A stretch of 64,000 bases of DNA from Brachycybe producta (Eukaryota > Arthropoda > Diplopoda > Playtdesmida > Andrognathidae): contig JAUPFP010000022.1 of NCBI GenBank assembly GCA_036925085.1, positions 1,689,501 through 1,753,500 of the forward strand, read 5' to 3'. Numbering within the stretch: position 1 is the stretch's first letter; the number at the start of each line of letters is the position of its first letter. The notes under the pieces were generated by a model. That model ran no database searches and was not told where the DNA came from. It was given only the letters and a program-made list of their open reading frames with translations. This document shows positions 55,040 to 64,000 of the stretch, one piece after another. Both the position numbers and the translations under genes were made by a program.

Positions 55040-55452
55040 CATTGTTACATGTGCGCGCATCAGTATGCACATGTACACACGTGCGCGCATCAGTACGCAC
55101 ATTTACACACGTGCACACGTATACGTACTTGTACTCATGTGTACACATGTGTATGCACGTTTACACAAGTGCATGCATGCATACGCACATGTATGCACGT
55201 GGGCGCATGTGTACGCACATGTACGCACTTGTGCGCATGTGTACGCACATGTACGCACTTGTGCGCATGTGTACGCAAATGTATGCACTTGTGCGCATGT
55301 GTACGCACATGTATGCACTTGTGCGCATGTGTACGCACATGTATGCACTTGTGCGCATGTGTATGCACGTGTACACACGTGTATGCACTTGTGCGCATGT
55401 GTATGCACGTGTACACACATGTATGCACTTGTGCGCATGAGTATGCACTTGT
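55040..55452. repeat. Alternating purine-pyrimidine array, 30-bp unit
   Basis: Units of 30 bp such as GTGCGCATGTGTACGCACAT followed by GTACGCACTT, regular between about 55200 and 55350 and looser outside. Nearly every base alternates purine and pyrimidine, interrupted only by TT once per unit. Because 30 is a multiple of 3 and the unit lacks stops, five overlapping open frames of 100-197 codons appear on both strands (Cys/His/Thr-rich); they are artefacts. Confidence 0.9.
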
Positions 55453-55759
55453 GGGGTGTGGAGCAAAATTCACAGGCAATTGTGCGCATGCGCATCGTTT
55501 GTTCCTTTTTTATTCCTTTCATTTCAATTTCAGTCACCCCTCCCCCTTTTCCCCCTCCATGTTTTTCTTCCTCTCTCCTCCCTCTACACTTTCCAACATT
55601 TTCCCCTCTCCAATTTAATATCATGGGGTATCTTGGATGGGAAGGGTGCAACATATAGTTGACCTTGAGAAAAAAAAAAGCTGTTTAAATTTGGATAAAT
55701 TCCGACGTGCTTCAAGGTTTTTGTACAGTGTTACTCCACACACACATACACAGACCTGG

Positions 55760-55815
<56 letters not shown>
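55441..55815 (+). mobile_element. Repeat family B, copy 4, internally deleted
   Basis: GAGCAAAATTCACAGGCAAT then jumps from CAATTGTGC directly to GCATGCGCATCGTTTG, dropping the captured palindrome and about 170 bp. The deletion joins at a shared TGTGC. It then follows the family to ACAGACCTGGC and a (TA)n tract of about 30 units. Confidence 0.7.
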
Positions 55816-55818
<3 letters not shown>

Positions 55819-55819
55819 T

Positions 55820-55853
55820 GAATTTTGACATCATTTTTTCTGGTTCGTTTTTG

Positions 55854-55901
<48 letters not shown>

Positions 55902-55935
55902 CAAAAACGAACCAGAAAAAATGATGTCAAAATTC
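55820..55935. repeat. 39-bp perfect inverted repeat over the IR-3 start codon, (AT)n loop
   Basis: 55820-55858 is the exact complement of 55897-55935, which includes the ATGATG start of IR-3. The two arms are separated by (AT)n. IR-1 has no left arm. Confidence 0.95.
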
Positions 55936-57682
55936 AGTTTAGTAATAATTATTATTTGGCTTTTTTTTTGGTAAAAATTAGCTATTTTAGCAGTTCTTGG
56001 AACGTTCGTAAGTTCAGCCGAAAAATTAACACAAATGTTTCAAGTTCGTAACTTTTTTTGCTTTGCTTATTTCCAAATTTCAGAATTGAATTCTAGAAAA
56101 TCCAACGACAAGTTCAAATTAGAAAATGATTTCAATGTTTTAATTGATCACAATAAGTGTGTTAGAAAAGTGAATAATGAAACTCTTGAAATCATTTTTG
56201 ATTCGATGTTAAATTGCATCAAAGATCTTTTTCAATATTGGAAAATGAAGAATGTTCTACTTTTCATCATTTCGAAAATCAACGACAAAGGTTTTTTGTT
56301 TGTTTTTTACTAGTTTTAAAATTTTAACAGCGAAAATATTTAGATTTTTTATATAAAAATCCATTATTTTTCAAATTGAAATAAATTTATTTTAATATTG
56401 AAAAATTGTAAAATGTTGTCATTTTCAACATTTCTAAAAACAACGACAAAAATTTAATTTTTGACTAGTTTTATAATTTTACGAGCAAAATTATTAATTT
56501 CTTTAGATTTTTATATAAAAAATCCCGTATTTTTCAACTTGAAACTCCAATTTATTTTATTCTAATATAGAATATAGTGAAAAATTTATTTTTTTATAAT
56601 TTGAAAATTAGACATTTTAACAGTTTAGTTTTTTAATTTAAACTTTAACAGTTTAATGTCTAATTTTCATCTTTTACATGTATTTAAAACTTCAAAAGTT
56701 CATAAAATATCTTTCAAAATATGAAATTATCAATTATTTGATAATTTCATATTTTGAAAAAAAAAAAATTGAACAAAAAACAAAATTGTAAAATGTTAAA
56801 TAAATTTCTAAAATATTAAAATATCCGTAAAATATATATTAGGGTGTCCCAAAAAAATCAAAGTTTGAAAATTAGAATGCATACCTTCTAAAACATTTCT
56901 CCCTCATAAAATAATACATGTAACATTCCAGCTCATTTGAGCTATATTTAGAGGTCCCCAAGGGCTCCCAAACTCTCCTATATGACTATTACCATAGTTT
57001 TTATATTATACAAGACAAATTTAAATTTAAAATAGAAGTAGTCACAAAAACGTATGTATTATTTAATTTTACAACATTACTTATGTCAATTGTATAATGT
57101 ATAATATATAATTCAATAACTAAGGTCCAATACCCATTTGTTTATTGTCCATACATGGTAAATTTGTAATACTAGTGGGGTAACCCTTCATAAATGAGGG
57201 GAGCAAAATTCACAGGCAATTGTGCCCAGCATTAGAATTTCTTTTCCTCCGCCCTTTTATGATGTAAGACCAAGTAGAAATTGATGACATTCATAAAAGG
57301 GCGGAGCAAAAGAAATTCTAATGCTGGGCACAATTTCCTGTGATAAACTGTAGTTTAATTTTGCTACTATTACCCCCTCCCCTTTTTATATTTGAAAGAG
57401 AAAATGAGCGTTTCATTTTCTCTGGTGTGCGCATGCGCATCGTTTGTTCCTTTTTTACTCCTTTCATTTCAATTTCAGTCACCCCTCCCACTTTTTCACC
57501 AACCACATTTCTCTCTCTCTCTCTCCTCTACACTTTCCAATCTTTTCCCCTCTCCAATTTCATATCATGGGATTCTTGGATGGGGAGTGTGCAACACAGT
57601 TGACCTTGAGAAAAAAGTGGTTCATTTATTCATTTAAATTTATATAAATATTTGTAGTGTTAGGTCCACACACACAGACGGG

Positions 57683-57758
<76 letters not shown>

Positions 57759-60700
57759 TAATAGTGTTCAAAATAATTACAACAAGCATCATTTACATGA
57801 GAGCAAGTTAGTCATCGTTGCCTTTAGTGAAGTTCTTCCATTGTTTCTCATTTATTTTTTGTTGATGCTTTGAACATCTGAATCAGCGCAAACTCCTCAT
57901 TCGGTGCTGTCGTTTATGCTGGGTAAGTTGTTGACAGTTTGCTGCCCAACTGAACGAGTCTTTTTCGGTCCAGAGTTTTTCTCCAGAAAGGTCTCCAAAC
58001 CCTTGGGGGACCACTAAATATTGTTCAAATTATCACAAATTTTAATGTAACTATCTATAAATAAACTTTTCAGTAGGTATGCATTCACTTATTCTTAATT
58101 TTAATTTTTAATCGACTTTTTGGGACACCCTTATATCAGAAATTTTTTTAAAAAAATCTAAAATTAAAGTTACTAATAATAAGAACCAATTTGTATTTTG
58201 GTTTTAAAGATGGAATCAGAAAACTCCTGAAAAATCACTTAACAAAAATCATGTTCGTCAAATCTGGAAATATACAAAAAGGAACGAAATTTGACGAAAA
58301 ATTCGTCAACGCCATAAAAGATTTCGACAATTTCTTAATTCTGGGATCCAATGAACAAGTGTCATCATTTATGAAATTTGTAAATTAAACAAAAATCAAT
58401 GACATTTATTATCTAATATTAAAGATTTTGAATTATTTTTTAGATTTGCTTTTATAACCTAACAAAAGCAAACCACCTTTGGATAACTGATTCACACACA
58501 CGAACCATCGAACCGAACCAATTGATCAAACACGTTGAATACAATTCAAGAAATGCTGAGTTTGTAATTCTGTCACCAATAACCACCACCAATCAGGTAA
58601 CATTTAACTAAAATAGGGTTTGAAACAAAGGGCACAATTTTTTTAAAAAAAAATATGAAGTTGAATAATTACTCTACAAGCAGCCCAGAGAGGGCCTATG
58701 ACAAACGGACCATTTAGTCCAAAAGCCGCATAGAAATGCATTATCAAAATAAACATTTATTCCCGGCGATGAAAATCTCCCCTTCCATAAGTTCAATTGC
58801 AGCACGGCCGTCAGTCCAGCACTGTCTCGGCCCGGTCATGTGTGCCAGGATAATTAATCATGTAATTTCTCTGATATGAACAGAAAGAAGATTCTGCGAG
58901 CATTTTACTATGTGGTGACATCCAATTATTCGACGTGTTTTACGTCGAAAACGATGACCATCATGAAATCAAAGAAAACCTCTTTGGAGAATGGATTTAT
59001 CCAAAAGGATTAAACGTATTCGATAAGTTACAACCGCACCAAATGACAGCTAGGCTACAGCACAGATTAATGCGAGCACCAACATTCGAAGTAAACCAAA
59101 ACTCGTGTTAACTTTTAGGATAAAATACTAGAAATTACTATTTAAGTCACCTCTTCTTAAGGTGGTTTTAAAAGTAGAAACGCCTCTCGAACTCTTGATT
59201 ATTAAGTTCAGTGTCTACTAGGTCGGTGACACGGCATGGCACAGTGCAGAGAAAAACGGCCCCCAAACAAAATGTATGTAAATGAATGGCGCACCATCCA
59301 TTAGGGCGAAAGTGCTAAGAAGCAAGATGCGGCACCAGGCTCTGAAAAAAAGTCTTTGATTTCTAGAAGTCGGAGTTTTGCCGTGCTTCCCTCACTTCTT
59401 TGCACTTTTCCGCCCTAATGAACGGGAGATTGGATCAGAATACATCGGGTTCCTTCATTGTTTGTGGCTGCTTCATTAATTGTAAAGTCTACCCTGCTGA
59501 ACACCTCGAGTTTCATTATCTACAGGGGCAGAATGGAGGGGACAAACCCAAATTTCGCATGCTGCGTTCTACTTGAAAACTCATCGCTGCATCGCCATGT
59601 CGCGTCGCGCCACCGACCTAGTGGACACTAAGCTTTATTCTGACTTTAAGGTGCAAAATGAAAAGAAAATTGAATGTGTTTTAGAAACTAGAAGGGTAAC
59701 TCAATCACTTAAGGCTATTTTCATCATCATCATCATCATTGCCTGTAGCTTTTGCGGCAATATTCAAGCATGTTTTGATAACTTTCATAATAAACTTTTT
59801 ATGTGAGTTTGAAAGATAATGAACAGGATAAAACCAGCTGAAATGATTGAGTTACCCTTCTAGTTTCTAAAACACTTCTCTTAATTTTTCTCTTCTGAAA
59901 GACAGGAATAATCAAGAGTTCGAAAGAATAAAACCAATTTTATAGGGCTTTTTTGTTGACAATTTTCATTTGTGAATATTTGCTTTTTCTAGTATCCACC
60001 ATTAAATTTTATCATTTCCGATTCTAACGGTACTGCCTTATCATTCCATGGACTTGTACCGGATTCGATTCAAATATGTGCAGAACACTTAAACTTCAAG
60101 TAAGGATTCGAATACAAAAATCTTCGATGCCTCAATTACTGAAAATAAATTATAAAATTGTGACAATCACATTTTATGACTCATATTATTCTGTACGCCA
60201 CCAGTCAATGGCAGTCATCTGACATTTGCCTTAATATTATTTTGCAATTTGTTTTGTGTTGTTTACAGAGTTATGACAAGTCTTATGACAGTCTTTAATT
60301 TTATTTCTGTAATGAGGCTCCAAGAAATTTAAGAAAAAATTGAAAGTATTTTAAAAACTAGAGGAGTAACCAAATCAAAATATCTCCTTTACTAACCAAC
60401 TTAGAAGTGAAAAATGAAAAAAAATAATTTTAAAATGTCATAAAAACTATATCAAAACATGATATGTGAGGTCATAAATAACCATGACATAGTTCAAATT
60501 CCTGTGAGGTAATTAATTGATTTTTAACCTTGTGTTTTTGTAACCTTTGAAATGTTTTGCCTTTGGAATGTTGTTATTTGGAATAATTGTTAGTCACATG
60601 GTAACATTCTTTGACAGCTCCTGCATATTAAATTAGCTGTATTATTCTTTCTTGATCATTCTTGCTTCTGGCAGTGTGGAGTGTGTCGGCAGTAACCACT

Positions 60701-63287
60701 GGACCAGATTTATCTTTTTAACTATTGGAATTTTCTCATCATTACCAATTGCATTAAATGCTTGGTCATCATTTTTCAATTTGAATTTGAAAAATTACTA
60801 TGCAACCAGCCATAAAGGCCTATGGCAGAGGGACAAGAGTCCAAGTGCAGCATAGAGAATGCATTGTCAAAAGCAGAAAATATAAAACCCCATTGATATA
60901 AACCCAACAACAATTTCAATAATTTTTTTAATGTTGCAAATATATGCATTGTCAAAACAAAACAAAATTATGACTCCCATAAAATACATTTTCCCTGGTT
61001 AATATGTTGCCCTTGTCTTCATCCTAGTTATCAGTGCTTCATTATTGTGTGCTGTGTCTTCATCATAATCATCAGATGAACTGCTTTAATTATATTCTGG
61101 TTTTGCATTGGATCCACCAAGAAATTGCACTGGGTTTGCATTGAACACTAACTACTCATTTGGCTTCATTTTCAGGGTTTAAGTCTTCTTTAGTTGAAGT
61201 TGTACTTCCTCTAGACATAGAAGCAATAGAAAATCTTATCTCTGTTTCCTGGCGATTTAACTATATTTTAATGAAATTAGTTATTTATAGTTTTGTGAAC
61301 TAAACAGCTGTTAATATTAATATGTTTTATTTGTCTTGTTATATTAAATAATATTTAAATAGTAATTTTTGTCTCACTGGAGTTTTGTTAGTTAAGGGAT
61401 TATTAATCAATTATACAACCATTTTTAACCCTTAAAAATATATCTTGAAAGTGATTCATTTTACTCTTCTAGTTTCTAAACAGCTTTCAAATTCTTTTTA
61501 AGTTGAAATTTTCATCAGCTGATTTTTAAACTCAGTTCGAACTCTGGTTATTCTGCGTTTTCAGAAGAACAACACTGAGGTGAAATTGGAAGCGTGTTAG
61601 AAACTATAAAGGTAGCTGGGTCACTTAATAGTATTTTCATATTGATATCTTTCAAAATAAACTTTTTTGGGGGAGGTACAAAAAATTAAAAAATATCGTT
61701 TGAATAAAGTTGGGTGATTTTAAAACTGACATAAAAAGTTTATTTTAAAAGATATCTACATGAAAAATAGCCTTAAGTGATGGAGGTTATCCCTTCTAAT
61801 TTCTAAAACACATTTCAAGTTTCTCCTAATTTTGCTCCTCTTGAAAAAGACAGAATAATCAAAGAGGTTTAATGTTATTTTCTGTTTTTGTTTGCGTATT
61901 TCTGTCCAATGACCCTTGGTTTTGATGCTTCTGTCTTTGAAGCCTCCAGGTTACAATTTCTAAAAGTAAGCTAGTTCCGGTAGGCGAAAAGACACCAGAT
62001 ACCGTTAAATCCTTAACTCTGGAACTCATTCAAAATGTAAATATTACGAAATTTAAAATTTCTTTTATAGTAAAAAAAAATCCTCATCATATCCTACAAA
62101 CCTAACCCTAACCCAGTTGTTTTTGTATATTCGTACGCAGGAAGCCGACATCTTCTTGAGTCTCATGTTCATGACGGCCGAACGTTACGACACGTTCCAT
62201 CAACTCCATTACTCGCATCGAAGCATGATCGGACTTTGGTTTCGTACGCCACAAAAGTACATTTCTCACGAAGCTCACATTCTAGCATTCGATTTTCACG
62301 TTTGGACTCTGTTGGCTGCGGCCATCTTAAGTCTGACCGCTTTCTTGACCATTTCGGTCATCAGACAGCCAAACTTTAACATGCCGACAAGATTTTCTGG
62401 AACTGGCAAACGGCAAATATTAAAGTGGATCTTATCCGGAGAGTTTCTGGACACGGGTAAAATTTAGTGTTTTACGATAAGCCTTTACGAGAGCCTCTCG
62501 TATATATGTGATTTTGCATTTTTTTTGGTACGAATTCGTACAAAGTCTTCGTAGAAGCTCGAGGAATATCGGCAAAGACATTCCTTCTGACGTACCTCGT
62601 AATGTCCCTCACTGTTTCGGCTTATTACAATTCCGTTTTCATGGCGTTCTTAACTAAGTTCAATATGCCGTTCAACAACGTCGACGAACTGCTTCAAATG
62701 AAAAATTATAAACTCGTAACCATCATCCGATCTAACTACAACGTTGTTCTACCGGTATGTTTTCAGCATCGGCTCTCGTTTTGATAAAACAGCCATTTGC
62801 AACTCTGGTTATTCTATCTTTAAAGGGAAAAATGAAGAAAAACTTTTGAGTGTTTAAGAAACTAGAAAAGTAACTGAAAGAAATAACGTTTTATAAATAC
62901 AAACTTGAAAATCCTTTTAAGTGATTCCGGTCCTTTTCTAGTTTTTTAAAACATTAATTTCGATATTTTTAAAATCTTTTTAGTGACAACTTGATGTTTG
63001 TGTTTTTTCTTCTTCATTCAAAATTAGGAGATCAAATCCGGAATCCTCCACGAGATCTGGAAAAGAATCTTAGCCGACAAATATCCTCGGATCGATTCGA
63101 GCTTGGACGGAATGAACGAACTGTGTCGAAATCCGAACTTGGTTCTCATTCAAGACTACAAAGTAGTAAACTTTATAAAACAGAAAATGGCCTGTGATGT
63201 GAGCACCATTTCTACGAGGCTTTTTCCGGGATATGCTCACATTGCAGGACGAAAGGAATTCCCTTACAACAAAATCTTATACAGATT
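55921..63287 (+). CDS. IR-3: near-identical duplicate of IR-1, start exon frameshifted, 3' end beyond window
   Basis: Exons seen: 55921-56043, 56084-56290, 58210-58379, 58444-58596, 58884-59090, 59993-60099, 61943-62036, 62141-62456, 62546-62754, 63028-63287. The last exon (M3) would lie past 64000. All splice sites and phases match IR-1, and exons 2-10 are open with few residue changes (for example ISGKT to ISAKT, KLQ to KRQ; exon 4 is three codons shorter in a Thr run). In exon 1, nine Ts replace seven at 55961-55969, which shifts the frame and meets TAA at once; no other in-frame ATG rescues the signal peptide. It is thus a recent pseudogene, a gene using another 5' exon, or a homopolymer error. 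Confidence 0.82.
56841..58131. mobile_element. TIR element AGGGTGTCCC in IR-3 intron 2, with nested family B
   Basis: 1291 bp. Ends AGGGTGTCCCAAAAA and its exact complement; TAT-rich flanks on both sides obscure the target duplication. IR-1 has a plain, uninterrupted sequence at this place (about 45435), so the insertion followed the duplication. Contains family B copy 3 at 57171-57760. No transposase frame is seen, so it is non-autonomous. Confidence 0.8.
57171..57760 (+). mobile_element. Repeat family B, copy 3, nested
   Basis: ACTAGTGGGGTAACCCTTCA, the captured CACAGGCA palindrome (57211-57343), GTGCGCATGCGCATCG, CCTCTCCAATTTCATATCA, and ACAGACGGGGCTTTATATAT followed by about 35 TA units. 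It lies within the AGGGTGTCCC element, giving three levels of nesting inside one intron. Confidence 0.78.
59210..59629. mobile_element. Family I: GC-rich TIR element in IR-3 intron 5 (CpG-poor copy)
   Basis: Counterpart of 46512-46869. Ends AGTGTCTACTAGGTCGGTGA and, on the complement, AGTGTCCACTAGGTCGGTGG. Many CpG positions of the IR-1 copy read TG or CA here. It also has about 60 bp (near 59465-59520) that IR-1 lacks. Confidence 0.75.
60462..61436. repeat. About 970-bp segment present only in IR-3 intron 6
   Basis: IR-1 reads straight across (AAACATGAT then AAATATATCTTGAAAG), while IR-3 has an extra segment between the same two motifs. It includes a copy of the intron-4 repeat (AGGCCTATGGCAGAGGGACA) at 60810-60880. 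No clear terminal repeats or open frame. It is either an insertion in IR-3 or a deletion in IR-1. Confidence 0.65.
61440..61870. repeat. Foldback repeat family F in IR-3 intron 6
   Basis: Counterpart of 48190-48560 with small changes, such as GAAACTATAAAGGTAGCTG for GAAACTAGAAGGGTAGCTG. Confidence 0.6.
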
Positions 63288-64000
63288 GTAAGTTTCTTTT
63301 AACTAATAAATTATCAACATGTCTTCAGAACTCTGGTTGTTCCGTATTTTTAGAAGAGCAACTTTACAAAGAAATTGATAGTTAAAGCTTGCCACACACT
63401 ATACACATCGGATCGGAATGGAACATGCAGTCAGAATCGGAACCCTTATGAACAGAAACTAGTTTGTCCGCACATTAGGTCAAAATTTGCGATCGGAATT
63501 CATATCAGTCGGAAAACAGCAGCCAGAAACTCGTGAGGAGTGTGTAACAACGTACACTTTCGCAAGTGTACCCATGCCCTAGGGACCATGCTTCAATGGG
63601 TATCCATCTGCCGATACAGGAACCAGGATGTGTATTAAAGGTTTGGGGTCTCCAAGAGGGAGGGAAGGGACGGAAGTACATCCCTTAAATCCCCGGCGAC
63701 CCCCGGGCTAGAGGAAGGGTGGAAAGGCGAAATACATCGTGTTACAAGTGTTTGCATGCTGAGCTGGTGCGTGCACGTAGTTTTGGAATCTTAATTTGGA
63801 ATCAGTCAAAATATTCCCTCTCTGACAAAAAGATTCATTCCGTTCCATTCTGAAGTGATGTTTCCAATCTGATCCAAGCTAGTGTGCCGGGCTCGATTGA
63901 AATTACTTGTTATAAAAATATTCCGCCGATTCTTTCCAGTCTGTTTAGATGGGCTGTAATGTGCGTAAAGCTTTAGAAGAATATGTTGGTATCTTTCAAA
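63288..64000 (+). other. IR-3 intron 10, partial
   Basis: Aligns with IR-1 intron 10 (51269-51878) except for the 204-bp insertion at 63543 and about 60 bp near 63890. The intron's acceptor and the last exon lie beyond the window. Confidence 0.6.
63543..63746. mobile_element. 204-bp GC-rich MITE with AGTG target duplication
   Basis: Ends TGTAACAACGTACACTTTCG and, on the complement, TGTAACACGATGTATTTCG. Flanked by AGTG on both sides (63539-63542 and 63747-63750). IR-1 at about 51490 reads GAGGAGTGTTTG with one AGTG, the empty site. The interior is GC-rich (CCCCGGCGACCCCCGGG), non-coding, and seen once. Confidence 0.85.

Noticed and set aside
55042-55662. Overlapping open frames of 100-197 codons on both strands, rich in Cys, His and Thr
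   Set aside because: They are all readings of the 30-bp purine-pyrimidine array, which lacks stops in several frames; no splice or start context and no domain.
62094-62115. CCTAACCCTAACCC resembling telomere repeat
   Set aside because: Only two to three units in an intron; IR-1 has a diverged version, so it is ordinary sequence.

Overview
This is an AT-rich invertebrate nuclear sequence: spliced genes with GT-AG introns, very dense short inverted-repeat transposons, and long A/T runs. The three ionotropic receptor (IR) genes, a protostome-specific branch of the ionotropic glutamate receptors, point to a protostome, most likely an arthropod. The species cannot be read from the sequence. I see no tRNA, rRNA, CRISPR array or bacterial operon.

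Layout. Positions 1-16600 hold no convincing gene and are mostly miniature transposons (MITEs). From 16606 to at least 38417 a gene runs on the minus strand. Five phase-consistent exons can be joined (38384-38417, 37063-37109, 36811-36936, 25476-25637, 16606-19176), giving about 979 C-terminal residues of a basic, Ser/Pro-rich, mostly disordered protein that I do not recognise; its 5' end is upstream and was not found. Its introns are filled with repeats. Positions 38420-44108 are repeats only.

From 44109 to the end there is a plus-strand IR cluster. IR-1 (44109-52113) is complete: 11 exons, 695 residues, signal peptide, divergent N-terminal domain, ligand-binding S1/S2, three membrane helices. 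IR-2 (53287-54382) is a diverged paralogue with only the N-terminal half, fewer introns, and no channel exons. IR-3 (55921 to beyond the window) is a recent near-identical duplicate of IR-1 with the same exon phases, but its signal-peptide exon has a +2 shift in a T run. The phases would allow IR-2 to splice into the later exons of IR-3, an untested but attractive way for both damaged genes to make one receptor.

Because IR-1 and IR-3 are a tandem duplicate, their introns act as filled-site/empty-site controls. They show several insertions after the duplication: a 24-bp array inside a repeat, a CAGGCA MITE, a TIR element with a second element nested in it, a GC-rich MITE with an AGTG target duplication, and two separate short inverted duplications. 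At least ten repeat families (labelled A to K here) are described. The most notable are family A, which has 9-bp target duplications and carries GC-box, CRE and CCAAT-like motifs, and family B, which has captured a family-A-like palindrome and ends in a (TA)n tract. Boundaries of repeats are by eye and approximate; splice sites are inferred from GT-AG signals, phase and paralogue comparison.
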